Below are positions 45,011 to 53,242 of a DNA stretch of 64,000 bases, one piece after another. The notes under the pieces were generated by a model. That model made no database searches and was not told the DNA's origin. It saw only the letters and a list, made by a program, of their open reading frames with translations. The DNA comes from an uncultured Lachnospiraceae bacterium (GTDB lineage Bacteria > Bacillota > Clostridia > Lachnospirales > Lachnospiraceae). The translations under genes and the position numbers were made by a program. Numbering within the stretch: the stretch's first letter is position 1; each line of letters opens with the position of its first letter. The stretch covers positions 1-64,000 of the forward strand of contig CANPTH010000013.1 in assembly GCA_947576945.1 (NCBI GenBank), in the 5' to 3' direction.

Positions 45011-45592
45011 CTAAAAATTTCGTTGTACATTAAGTACATTCATTAATGCATCTTGCAACACTCTTGATACATTGATTCCAGCATGTTCAGCTTCATAATT
45101 GAGCCAACTGGGGATTGTGACATTTTTTCTTACCGTTTTTGTGTCAATTTTTCTTCTATATTCTCCCGAATCAATATCCACAAATGATATAACTGTGGCA
45201 CCCTCTTCTGCAAAAATTCCATTATTTACATCTAAATCATTTATTTCTGATGGTAAGGGAATTTCTGTTCCATCATCTTCCATAGATACACATTTTAATT
45301 CAATTGCATCTCTGGCCATTTCCATAGCATCTGACATGTCCGTTCCCTCTGTTAAAATTTCCAGATCAGGAACCTCCACTAGTACTCCGTACTTGAAGTT
45401 CCTGTGCAAATTTTCGAGGATATTTTTTCGAGTGTACAAGTTCAGAAACGGAGGCGTAGCGGGCTACGTTGAGTATTCTGGGCTTGTGCAATCGGGAAAA
45501 TAGACCGAAATATTTGCACAAGGGTTTTCAGTACGGAGTACTAGTACAACTGTATCTGTTTTTGTAAAAAATACAGGATACACATTCTTCAT
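45011..45592 (-). pseudogene. hicB: HicB-like antitoxin gene interrupted by a MITE
   Basis: The 5' part starts at 45592 after GGAG with MKNVYPVFFTKTDTVVLV. The 3' part continues EVPDLEILTEGTDMSDAMEM with the partial RNase-H-like HicB fold and a C-terminal ribbon-helix-helix (VRKNVTIPSWLNYEAE). Between them lie 156 bp of foreign DNA that bring a stop codon after 26 further codons. A TTG-started frame of 142 residues over the 3' part has no ribosome binding site. No hicA toxin gene was found beside it. Confidence 0.88.
45384..45539. mobile_element. MITE inserted in hicB
   Basis: 156 bp, no coding capacity. Imperfect terminal inverted repeats of about 35 bp start ACTCCGTACT on both sides and share TGTGCAAAT. 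Flanked by a 6-bp direct repeat ACTAGT (45378-45383 and 45540-45545), the likely target duplication; ACTAGT is itself palindromic, so the exact boundary is uncertain. Confidence 0.88.
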
Positions 45593-45912
45593 CTTATATT
45601 CTCCGTATCGTATATATATTCATAATAAATAAAAATTTCTTTATGCCTTGGAACTTCCTCCTTCTCTTTACCTCTAACCTTTTCTTTATTATACACACTT
45701 TATACGTATATATCAGTAATTATATACTTACTTAATGCACATAAAACGATTCTTTTATTGTATATAGAAAAATCAAGTAATTTTAAGTTTCATATCTCAG
45801 ATGAATGAGCCAGGAAGATGGACATTTCTCTGTATCTCGCACAAAAACAGAGGGGTTTGGGTATACGCATCGCAAAAGAGCTGGCAGAATTTCGGCGGCG
45901 CTTCCTTTTTTC
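45593..45912. other. A/T-rich intergenic region upstream of hicB
   Basis: About 320 bp, very A/T-rich between 45593 and 45790. A possible 28-codon coding stretch starts at the ATG at 45815 (plus strand, MDISLYLAQKQRG) but runs into the end of the coiled-coil gene. No hicA here. Confidence 0.5.
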
Positions 45913-46425
45913 TTACGCTTCCGTTAAAAAACACGCCTCCTGTTTCGCCGGAACCATCTCTCCTGTTTTTGTATAGGTTACAGGCTCTCTTACGGCGTCC
46001 ATCCTGATCTCCTCAGAACCCGTACTGCCAGAATCTGCGTGATCCTTTAACAATACCTTTCCTTCCTCACTGATCTCCACAAGATATGCGCCCGTCTCTT
46101 TCATATCCGTACCGGCAGCCGCATTCCTGCTTTCCTCAATTCTCTCTTCCAGCTCTTCACGTTCTTCCCTGCGTTTTCGGATAGCCTCCTCGCGCTGTTC
46201 CTCCGCGATCCTGCGGGTCTCTTCCGCATCCTCCTTCATGCCCTCGTCAGCCTGTTCTTTGTATTCACAGGCAGCTTCATGACAGTCACTCATGTAACCC
46301 ATTGCCTGCTCCATCTTTCCGGTATCCCCCTTCAGTCTCGCCTCCTTATAAACCCGAAACGGGGTATTGAGCAGACTCATATTTGTCCTTGCTCCTACAA
46401 GGCCTTCCATTGTCTTCGTATTCAT
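45913..46425 (-). CDS. Coiled-coil orphan protein (170 aa)
   Basis: 170 aa, soluble. The centre (about 55-110) is a long, highly charged Glu/Arg helix (RRIAEEQREEAIRKRREE) predicted to form a coiled coil. The C-terminal 60 residues are mixed (GAYLVEISEEGKVLLKD). Start 46425 follows GGAGG. No known domain. It lies 90 bp below the GHKL kinase gene, and a decayed copy of both genes together lies at 63047-63835, so the two travel as a unit. Confidence 0.65.
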   Translation of the reverse strand: MNTKTMEGLVGARTNMSLLNTPFRVYKEARLKGDTGKMEQAMGYMSDCHEAACEYKEQADEGMKEDAEETRRIAEEQREEAIRKRREEREELEERIEESRNAAAGTDMKETGAYLVEISEEGKVLLKDHADSGSTGSEEIRMDAVREPVTYTKTGEMVPAKQEACFLTEA

Positions 46426-46514
46426 AGTACCGCCTCCCAATCATAGTTTTAAGAGCAGCAAAAGCCCTCATCCATCTTTTCGGCGGCGTGAATATACGCT
46501 GTTAGGTTTCTGCT

Positions 46515-47894
46515 TCAAACAGCCGTTTTGATGTCATGTGCGGCATCCGGAAAAGGCACCAGAATGGAGATTACAAAAATCCCATTCTTTGCCTCAACAT
46601 TCATCACTCCGTGATAACCCTGCACAACATCGCCCACATTCAGCAGGCCGATCCCATGTTCCTGCGAATCCCCTTTATGCGTATAGCCTTCTGTAAACTT
46701 TTCCGTCCTGTCCATACTGTTTTTAACTTCAATCAGAAAACATTTCTTTACCGCTTTCGCCTGAATATTGATAAAGCGGCATTCTTCCTGCTGCATCCTT
46801 CCACACGCTTCCAAGGCATTATCCAGTATGTTTCCCAACAGTACGCACAGGTCAAATTCATTGATACAGCAATCCTTTGGCATCTGCACATCACATTCCC
46901 ATTTGATCTTCTCTTCCTCCGCTTGTTTCCGCTTCTGATACAGAAGAGCATCCACCGTCTTATTCCCTGTCAGCTCTCCCCCGGTATCCAGAACAATGCC
47001 CTCCATCTTTTTCAGATAGTCATCTATCTTCTCCCATTCTTTATGCCGGGACAGCGCCGATAAGGCAATGATATGGTTTTTCATGTCGTGCCGCAGCCGT
47101 TCCGACTGTCTGTACTGCTCCGCCATCATTTTATAGACTGCAATCTGTGCATGGTACCGGTCGCTCTTTTCCTGCTCCAGATAAATCCAGTTCATTCCAA
47201 ATACATAAAATCCCGCCGCTGCCATAGACAGGAGCGTCAACACCCAAAATTCAGAATAGCTGAATATCTGGTCATAATACAACCCCATATTTCCCCCGCT
47301 CCTGACCATAATGCCATTGCTCGCCCCCAGACTCGCCGCATCATATACCGTAACGATCACAAGCAAAGGAACCGCCAGTATGACGTACCATTTTCCCCGC
47401 CTGCCGCTAAAAACAGGCGCAAGATGCTTCGACAGCCAGTGTACAGCCAATATGGCAAAGCAATAACCAATACCGCTGATCAGTCCTCCTCCCCAATTCC
47501 CTATAAGCGGTTCCGGAATCTTTTTTACCGTATGCAGGAAAAACAGTTCCAGACACGATAAAAGAGAAGTGCAGAACTCTGGTACCAGCCTGGCAGCCAC
47601 CAGCAGTATAGAGGCAGCCAGAATCCTTTTTTCCCTTTCTGACCGAAATAACAGCATCACCAGTCCCACAAAAAATACAGATCTCGATAGCATCAAAAAG
47701 CTGTACAGGCCGAAAGACATCCGGCCCAACATATTCCTTAACAGCCAGCCGCAACAGACCAAAATCAGAAACAGCCACTCGCGCTTTCTGGAGATTCCTA
47801 AAAATTTCCTGCAAAATTGATCCGCTGCCCACAGAACTCCCAGGCAGAACGGCAACACAATCAAAATATCCATATAGTCCGAGAGCAGCTTCAT
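46515..47894 (-). CDS. GHKL-type sensor histidine kinase (AgrC-like)
   Basis: 459 aa. Six or seven helices (1-240) form the sensor. A DHp-like segment follows with RHDMKNHIIALSAL (His269) and a GHKL ATPase with LGNILDNALEAC and HGIGLLNV. This kinase class pairs with LytTR regulators and often reads peptide signals. Start 47894 follows GGGGGAATTCT; the frame upstream to 47963 is not family-like. Its regulator is missing: only a scrap of a LytTR C-terminus (LENKLRENGGIL) precedes it in another frame. Confidence 0.9.
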   Translation of the reverse strand: MKLLSDYMDILIVLPFCLGVLWAADQFCRKFLGISRKREWLFLILVCCGWLLRNMLGRMSFGLYSFLMLSRSVFFVGLVMLLFRSEREKRILAASILLVAARLVPEFCTSLLSCLELFFLHTVKKIPEPLIGNWGGGLISGIGYCFAILAVHWLSKHLAPVFSGRRGKWYVILAVPLLVIVTVYDAASLGASNGIMVRSGGNMGLYYDQIFSYSEFWVLTLLSMAAAGFYVFGMNWIYLEQEKSDRYHAQIAVYKMMAEQYRQSERLRHDMKNHIIALSALSRHKEWEKIDDYLKKMEGIVLDTGGELTGNKTVDALLYQKRKQAEEEKIKWECDVQMPKDCCINEFDLCVLLGNILDNALEACGRMQQEECRFINIQAKAVKKCFLIEVKNSMDRTEKFTEGYTHKGDSQEHGIGLLNVGDVVQGYHGVMNVEAKNGIFVISILVPFPDAAHDIKTAV

Positions 47895-47970
47895 AGAATT
47901 CCCCCATTTTCCCGCAGTTTGTTCTCCAGTTCCCCGCCACTTCGGAATTGACAGATAATACATGTCATTT
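47893..47970 (-). pseudogene. Scrap of a LytTR regulator C-terminus
   Basis: Just before the kinase, the minus strand reads ELENKLRENGGIL and stop, overlapping the kinase ATG. It parallels EVLKAMRENGGID at the end of the regulator at 63856. The rest of the regulator gene is gone. Confidence 0.5.
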
Positions 47971-48142
47971 TCATCACCTCTTTTACAGGTATTTCTGTTT
48001 TTTGTTTGAATTATAAAATCAAAGCTGTCTAAATGCCATCATCTTAGCGTGTCACCCTGTCAATTCAGCGTATCATTCCCTGATTTTACGCCTTGATTCC
48101 GTTTTGGGACTGTCCGCTTCCTGCAAAGTCATTCAATCCTTC

Positions 48143-48910
48143 TCACCACCCCATCCCGGAAAGCCAGCCGTTCACCTTCTCTTCCCGCCGCTTCTTTGTC
48201 AGGTCCGCGGTCTGTCCCGCCGCTTCCCGCTCCATTTCCAGCTCACCACAAATACGGCCATCCAACAGATACAAGATCCTGTCGCACTGGCTCGCCACTC
48301 CGCTGTCGTGCGTCACCAGCAAAACAGCTGTCCCTTCCCTGTTGACTCTCACCAGCTCCTGCATGACTTCTTTAGCCGCACTCCTGTTCAGGGCTCCGGT
48401 CGGCTCATCGGCAAAAAGAATTTCCGGAGCATTCATCATACTCCGACAGATACAGGCCCGCTGCAGCTGGCCGCCGGAAACCTGCGTAATGCTGCGCTCC
48501 TCCAGCCCGGAAATGGACAGCTTCTGCATCAGGCCGAGGGCTGCCGCCGTAAGCTCTGCCTTTGTCCGCCTGACCCCGCCCTTCTCCTTATTCGCCCTGA
48601 CAGCAGGCAGCAGGATATTGTCCAGTATCGTAAGTCTCGGCATCATATTCATCTGCTGAAACACAAACCCCATCCGATGCAGCCGCAGTTTTGCCTTTTC
48701 GTCTTCCGAAAGAGCCGTAACCTCCGTATCCCGAAGCCACACTTTGCCGCCTGTCGGTTGATCCAGACCCGCCGTATTGTATAACAACGTGGACTTTCCG
48801 GAACCGGACGGTCCCATCACCGCCAGCATCTCCCCTTTCCTCATTTTAAAGGAAATCTGATGCAGTATCGCGTCTTTCTCCAGATTTTCTACTTTCAGTA
48901 TGATGCCCAT
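48143..48910 (-). CDS. ABC transporter ATP-binding protein (LolD/MacB type)
   Basis: 255 aa. Walker A GPSGSGKST (about 33-41), Q-loop FQQMNMMPRLT, signature VSGGQLQRA (about 142-150), Walker B ILFADEPTGALN (about 162-173), and an unusual charged C-terminal tail of about 25 residues. Start 48910 (MGIILK) follows GGAGGAAGAG; the frame continues upstream without similarity. Partner of the FtsX permease 44 bp upstream. Confidence 0.9.
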   Translation of the reverse strand: MGIILKVENLEKDAILHQISFKMRKGEMLAVMGPSGSGKSTLLYNTAGLDQPTGGKVWLRDTEVTALSEDEKAKLRLHRMGFVFQQMNMMPRLTILDNILLPAVRANKEKGGVRRTKAELTAAALGLMQKLSISGLEERSITQVSGGQLQRACICRSMMNAPEILFADEPTGALNRSAAKEVMQELVRVNREGTAVLLVTHDSGVASQCDRILYLLDGRICGELEMEREAAGQTADLTKKRREEKVNGWLSGMGW

Positions 48911-48954
48911 CTCTTCCTCCATTCCGAAACGCAATATCTCCGGGTCCCGCCGTC

Positions 48955-51252
48955 CTACAGGGCATTGCAGCACTCATGAGCGCTGATTCTCCTGATCCCG
49001 GCAATTCCCGCCCACACTGCAGTCGCAGCCGGCAGCAAAAGCGCAGCCGGCAGCTTAAGAAACGTCTGCACCGGATCAAACACGAAGCGGAAACTATCTG
49101 CACCGAAAGAGCGCAGTACGGCTCCACACAGACTTTCCCCGCACAGGCTGCCGAGAAGAAGCCCTGCGAGAACCCCTGCCGCAACAGGCAGCATCCCCCT
49201 TACAAAATAGACCTGTTTCATATCCGCTCCCGTAAATCCCAACGCCTTATGCAAAGAGATCAAATGCCTGTTCTCTTCCACGATCAGCCGCACAAACAGC
49301 AAAACCACCACAGCGATGACCGACACGGCGACCCCCGCGGCCACCGCAGACGCAAGATGAAGCTGCTCCAGTGTCTGTCCGTAAGTATCCTGCACGTACG
49401 CCGCAAGATCAATGACATCTGCACCAAACTGCCGATATTCCGCCATCCACATATCCATCGCCGAAGCGTCCGCCAAAGAAGCATACACAACACTCCAGAC
49501 AACAGGCGCATCGCCCTCCACGCGGTATGCTTTCGCAGTCTTTCCGCCGTTGGTGATATCCGCATAGATACCGCAGACCGTATAGACCGTTTCTTTTCCG
49601 CCGCCTGTCAATCGTAGACTGTCTCCTGCCGTCAGCCCCAGTTCTTCCGCGTTCATGGCAGACAGCGCGATTTCCCGTGCCCGTATCGGAGCTCTGCCCG
49701 CTCCAAAACACACCGGAAATATATCATGATCCCCCGTCTCCACTGCCAGATTAATCTGCCCGCCGTCCTCCAGTGTCGCCACACAGGAAACGGTATGCAG
49801 CACAGCATATTTTTCAACCCGGGTATCCCGTTCCAGCGCTGCTGCGATCTGACCTGCCGTACCGGCTGCCCCGCCTGTCTGCCGTATATCCATACGGATC
49901 TGCGCCTGCCCGATACCCATGTAAGTCACAAACGCCGGCGCAGACATAGTCGTATACAGGTTCTGCGGTACCAGCGCAAGAAAAGCACAGGCCGCCGCCA
50001 CAAACCCGATCAACCTGTACTGTCCCGCGCCTGTCTGGCCCTCCCGCGTTGAAAACAACGCCTCCAGGGCCGTCAGAGTATCCATCCTTTTCAGATCCCG
50101 TCTGACTGACATTAGAAGGATTCCTTCCGCCGCCCACACCGCCGCAAATGCCAGGACTACGGTTCTAAAGCCGTCAAAAGCTGCTCCGTACAGTTCCTGT
50201 ATCTGCTTTTCCAGAGGTATTTTCAGCAAAAAAGCAGCCAGAAGGCCGGCAAACGCTCCACAGAAGGCCAACAGAAGATATCTCGTCAGATAAAGCCGTC
50301 TGATCTGCACTCTGCCAACTCCCAGCGCCTTCAATAACCCCACTTCCTTTCTGTCCCGCTCCAGCTGCAACAACAGCATAAAACGGATACAGAGCAGGGA
50401 GATCAGCAGCACTACAATACTCACAAGAAAGACCACCAGGATCATCGTTCCATCCGACAAAGCGGCCATCAACCGGATCAGGGGCTTTGTAACTGCCGGT
50501 CCGTTGGCCGGAAGCCCTGCCTCCGCATATGCGGCAGCAAAAACGCCGGCATCTGCGCCATCCCACAGCAGAAATTCGATCAGATACTCTTCCTGTGCAT
50601 AAACATGTGTCTTTCCACGGCCGCTGTCCGCCCTGCTGCCCTGCCGAATCCTTTCATAATCGTCTCCATGAACAAGGAACCGTTTCGAGGAGGCCATCAT
50701 GGAATTCATCTGGGCATCCCTGAGAAATCCTCCGATCACAAGCTCTACGCCTTCGCCGTCCCCGGCCCCTTCCAGCACCATCAGGTCCCCCACTGACAGG
50801 TCATAGCGGGAACGGTAGCAGACCGGGACATAAACCTCCCCCGGCAGTACCTCCGGCAGTCTGCTTTCCAGATCCAGCAGATAGTCAAACCGGCTGCCCT
50901 GCACGCACAGGCCGTTGTCCTGGGTGCTGTCAGTAAGACTGCTGCCGCCCAGTGTAACGCTGTTGTTATCCAGATTAAGAAATGAGCAGATCTGCCACTC
51001 TCTGATCTCCCTGCGGCTGCCGGCAAAGTGTGCTACCGCCGCTTTCTCCGCTTCCCAGGCAGCTTCCCCCTCTTCCCCGAAGCCATTGTCCACACAGTGC
51101 ATCTGTATGTGATCGGGAACCAGCGCCTTATCCATCAGATCATCTATGGCTTCCAGCAGTGTCGAAAAGAGCACCACGGTGAGTGCCAGAAGCATGGACG
51201 AAACCGTCATGAAAAAAAGCGTACCGCCCTCTAACGATCTATTCTGCCTCAT
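48955..51252 (-). CDS. FtsX-type ABC transporter permease
   Basis: 765 aa. N-terminal helix (about 10-35), outer domain, three helices with FtsX domain (about 260-390), a helix near 415, second outer domain, and a C-terminal FtsX domain (about 640-755). Its ATG (51252) overlaps the stop of the CPBP gene (ATGA), so the protease and permease are translated together. Substrate unknown; the family includes lantibiotic-immunity, lipoprotein and peptide transporters. Confidence 0.86.
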   Translation of the reverse strand: MRQNRSLEGGTLFFMTVSSMLLALTVVLFSTLLEAIDDLMDKALVPDHIQMHCVDNGFGEEGEAAWEAEKAAVAHFAGSRREIREWQICSFLNLDNNSVTLGGSSLTDSTQDNGLCVQGSRFDYLLDLESRLPEVLPGEVYVPVCYRSRYDLSVGDLMVLEGAGDGEGVELVIGGFLRDAQMNSMMASSKRFLVHGDDYERIRQGSRADSGRGKTHVYAQEEYLIEFLLWDGADAGVFAAAYAEAGLPANGPAVTKPLIRLMAALSDGTMILVVFLVSIVVLLISLLCIRFMLLLQLERDRKEVGLLKALGVGRVQIRRLYLTRYLLLAFCGAFAGLLAAFLLKIPLEKQIQELYGAAFDGFRTVVLAFAAVWAAEGILLMSVRRDLKRMDTLTALEALFSTREGQTGAGQYRLIGFVAAACAFLALVPQNLYTTMSAPAFVTYMGIGQAQIRMDIRQTGGAAGTAGQIAAALERDTRVEKYAVLHTVSCVATLEDGGQINLAVETGDHDIFPVCFGAGRAPIRAREIALSAMNAEELGLTAGDSLRLTGGGKETVYTVCGIYADITNGGKTAKAYRVEGDAPVVWSVVYASLADASAMDMWMAEYRQFGADVIDLAAYVQDTYGQTLEQLHLASAVAAGVAVSVIAVVVLLFVRLIVEENRHLISLHKALGFTGADMKQVYFVRGMLPVAAGVLAGLLLGSLCGESLCGAVLRSFGADSFRFVFDPVQTFLKLPAALLLPAATAVWAGIAGIRRISAHECCNAL

Positions 51253-52001
51253 AGCCTTTGCCCCTGAATTTCTCTTCCACGCCAAAGCATCAGGCTGCCA
51301 AACAGCAGGATTATAATCCCAACGGCGATCTGAACAAACCCCATCGACCCCCAGAATTTATTCAGGAAACTTGCATTAAAAAACGAAAAAGCATTATTCA
51401 CCACATGAATAACGACTCCAATATAAACATTATCTGTCAGAACAACGGCGCATCCAATGATCACTCCCATAAACAAGGCCGATATAAACTGGATTCCATT
51501 AAAATGCATAACTGCAAAAAGCAGGCTTGAGATCATAATTGCATACAAATTTCCACGTCTCTGTCTTGCAACAGGAAAAATGATCCCGCGAAAGAAAATT
51601 TCTTCTGTAACAGGCCCCAATAATGTTATATATAATATTCCCGGCACAGTTGCGAAAAAGATTTCCTGATCCTGAAGCGATACCACTGCTTCAATGTCAT
51701 GAAAACTTCGTTCCACAAAATCCTTAAAAATCAGAAAGAAAATCCTGTGCCCAAGGCATATCCCTACACCGATCACAATCGCCCATATACAGCATTTCAG
51801 CTCTTTCTTATGAAACGCCCGCACTCCGCCTGTCTTACATAGATATTGTCGAAAAATATAAATACATAAAATGCTGGTACATACCTGACGGTAAACACTT
51901 AATCCAATCCCCCAGATCGGATCAGAGACTGGAATAAGCAGCATCAGACCTCCTCCAATCACCGTTATTGTCAAATACACTACCCAAATAACCAATTCCA
52001 T
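51249..52001 (-). CDS. CPBP-family intramembrane metalloprotease
   Basis: 250 aa, seven or eight helices. CPBP/CAAX-protease motifs: EEIFFRG (EE at 133-134, Arg138) and a second motif with His166 in FAVMHFNG. Bacterial members are linked to bacteriocin self-immunity or maturation of small peptides. Start 52001 follows GGGAGAGG. Being first in an operon with an FtsX permease and ATPase suggests a joint role in processing and export or in immunity; this is inference from context. Confidence 0.88.
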   Translation of the reverse strand: MELVIWVVYLTITVIGGGLMLLIPVSDPIWGIGLSVYRQVCTSILCIYIFRQYLCKTGGVRAFHKKELKCCIWAIVIGVGICLGHRIFFLIFKDFVERSFHDIEAVVSLQDQEIFFATVPGILYITLLGPVTEEIFFRGIIFPVARQRRGNLYAIMISSLLFAVMHFNGIQFISALFMGVIIGCAVVLTDNVYIGVVIHVVNNAFSFFNASFLNKFWGSMGFVQIAVGIIILLFGSLMLWRGREIQGQRL

Positions 52002-52094
52002 TTCTTCCTCTCCCTTCTCATGAAAACACCCCTCCAGCCTGGACTTACCCTTCGACATACCCCTCACCTTCTTCCGGTATGTCTGTTATTTTTA

Positions 52095-52123
52095 TTTTAT
52101 CACTTCACTGCTATGCAGGCAAG
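52095..52123 (-). promoter_or_regulatory. Candidate promoter of the CPBP/ABC operon
   Basis: Minus-strand TTGCCT (52118-52123), 17 nt, TAAAAT (52095-52100), about 94 nt before the CPBP start. Confidence 0.45.
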
Positions 52124-52247
52124 TTCCGGGTCCCCGAATACTGTACCGCCCTGGCACTCCTGAATCATGTTCTCACGGAATGCGCAGTTCAGCGCATTCC
52201 TGACCCGTGAATATAACGGCACTACTATTTCTGCGTCAGTCCAAAAC

Positions 52248-52256
52248 CTGATATAA
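52248..52256 (+). promoter_or_regulatory. Extended -10 promoter of the ECF operon
   Basis: TGATATAAT (TGnTATAAT), about 68 nt before the TTG start. A second, possibly self-regulated ECF promoter is TGTAAC (52268-52273), 16 nt, GTAC (52290-52293). Confidence 0.5.
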
Positions 52257-52323
52257 TAAGATTTGATTGTAACAAAACAGAAAGGTCTGGTACTAACAAA
52301 CAGGAAGGAGGTTAAAAGTACAG

Positions 52324-52794
52324 TTGATCGAAGAAATATATGAGATGTATTCAAGGAAAGTATTTTTGTTTTTACTGAGCAAGACAAATAATGAACATCT
52401 TGCAGAAGAACTTACGCAGGAGACTTTTTTCCAGGCTGTTCAAGGTATTGACCGATTTAAGGGGAACAGTTCCATCCTGACCTGGTTGTGTGGGATCGCT
52501 AAAAATGTCTGGTTGAAATATTTAAGAAATCATCAGGAAATTTTATCCATGGAAGACGCCGGCCTGGAAATCGCGGATACACACGATTTAAGTATCCAAT
52601 GGGAGCAAAAAGAAATATTACAGTTGATCCATGCTATGCATGAACCTGTACGTGAAGTAATGTATTTAAGGCTGATCAGCAACTTATCTTTTGCCGAAAT
52701 CGGAGAGATAATCGGCAAAACAGAAACCTGGACAAGAGTCACTTTCTTTAGGGGAAAACAAAAAATTGTAAAGGAGATTTTAAAAGATGAATAA
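52324..52794 (+). CDS. ECF-type RNA polymerase sigma factor
   Basis: 156 aa. Region 2 (about 5-65: LAEELTQETFFQAVQGIDRFKGN) and region 4 (about 100-150: PVREVMYLRLISNLSFAEIG, then GKTETWTRVTFFRGK). The start is a TTG with AGGAGG about 12 nt upstream; no ATG is in range. Overlaps the anti-sigma gene by 8 bp. Separate from the sigma gene at 44131 in sequence and partner type. Confidence 0.88.
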   Translation: MIEEIYEMYSRKVFLFLLSKTNNEHLAEELTQETFFQAVQGIDRFKGNSSILTWLCGIAKNVWLKYLRNHQEILSMEDAGLEIADTHDLSIQWEQKEILQLIHAMHEPVREVMYLRLISNLSFAEIGEIIGKTETWTRVTFFRGKQKIVKEILKDE

Positions 52795-53242
52795 AGACAT
52801 TCCATGTTATGTGATATCGGATTTATTACCGCTCTATCAGGATGACCTGCTCTCGGAACAGACAAAAAAGGAAGTTGATGACCATTTAAGCGAATGCCAT
52901 GATTGTAGAGAAAACATGGATGCCGTGAAAATGCAAATAGTCGCTCATACTACGAATATCGAACCGAAAATCGATCCCCTGAAAAAGGTACGGTTTTATC
53001 AGAAAGCGCTGACTGCTCTGGGCGCCGTCATAACTTTTATTCTGGGTGCATGTTTTCCCATTGCCGTATTAGGATTTACCGTTCTCGAACGTGGAGAAAT
53101 AGCCCCTTTTCAAATTCAAAGAATCAAAGGTCTCTGGTATGTATTTGCGTTAAGGAGCTGCATTACAGGCATCCTGGTATGTGCCGTTTATTTCCTGCTC
53201 ATACTGCTTATCAGGAAAATGATCAGTAAGCATGCCGCATAG
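52787..53242 (+). CDS. Zinc-finger anti-sigma factor
   Basis: 151 aa. The N-terminal ZAS-type domain has the HxxxCxxC motif in DHLSECHDCREN (about 33-44) and a preceding Cys7. Two membrane helices follow (about 75-97 and 120-145). It should bind the sigma factor encoded by the overlapping upstream gene and release it on a redox or envelope signal. The last 20 bp overlap the convergent purF gene. Confidence 0.88.
   Translation: MNKDIPCYVISDLLPLYQDDLLSEQTKKEVDDHLSECHDCRENMDAVKMQIVAHTTNIEPKIDPLKKVRFYQKALTALGAVITFILGACFPIAVLGFTVLERGEIAPFQIQRIKGLWYVFALRSCITGILVCAVYFLLILLIRKMISKHAA

Larger units (their letters stand above)
52002..52323. other. Divergent intergenic region with promoters on both strands
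   Basis: About 320 bp. It holds the CPBP-operon promoter (52095-52123, minus) and the sigma-operon promoters (52248-52293, plus). A coding-like minus-strand tail ending at 52100 is probably a remnant or chance. Confidence 0.55.

Noticed and set aside
45011-45439. A 142-aa HicB-like gene starting inside the MITE
   Set aside because: Its start is a TTG without ribosome binding site inside the element; the natural start lies at 45592, so it was annotated as an interrupted gene.
45815-45960. Possible small plus-strand gene starting MDISLYLAQKQ
   Set aside because: Only the first 28 codons look coding; the frame then runs through the antisense end of the coiled-coil gene. Too weak to list as a gene.
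52100-52387. Minus-strand frame of 95 codons overlapping the ECF sigma start
   Set aside because: The tail looks mildly protein-like (MIQECQGGTVFGDPE), but the frame covers the sigma promoters and start and has no ribosome binding site; at most a remnant.
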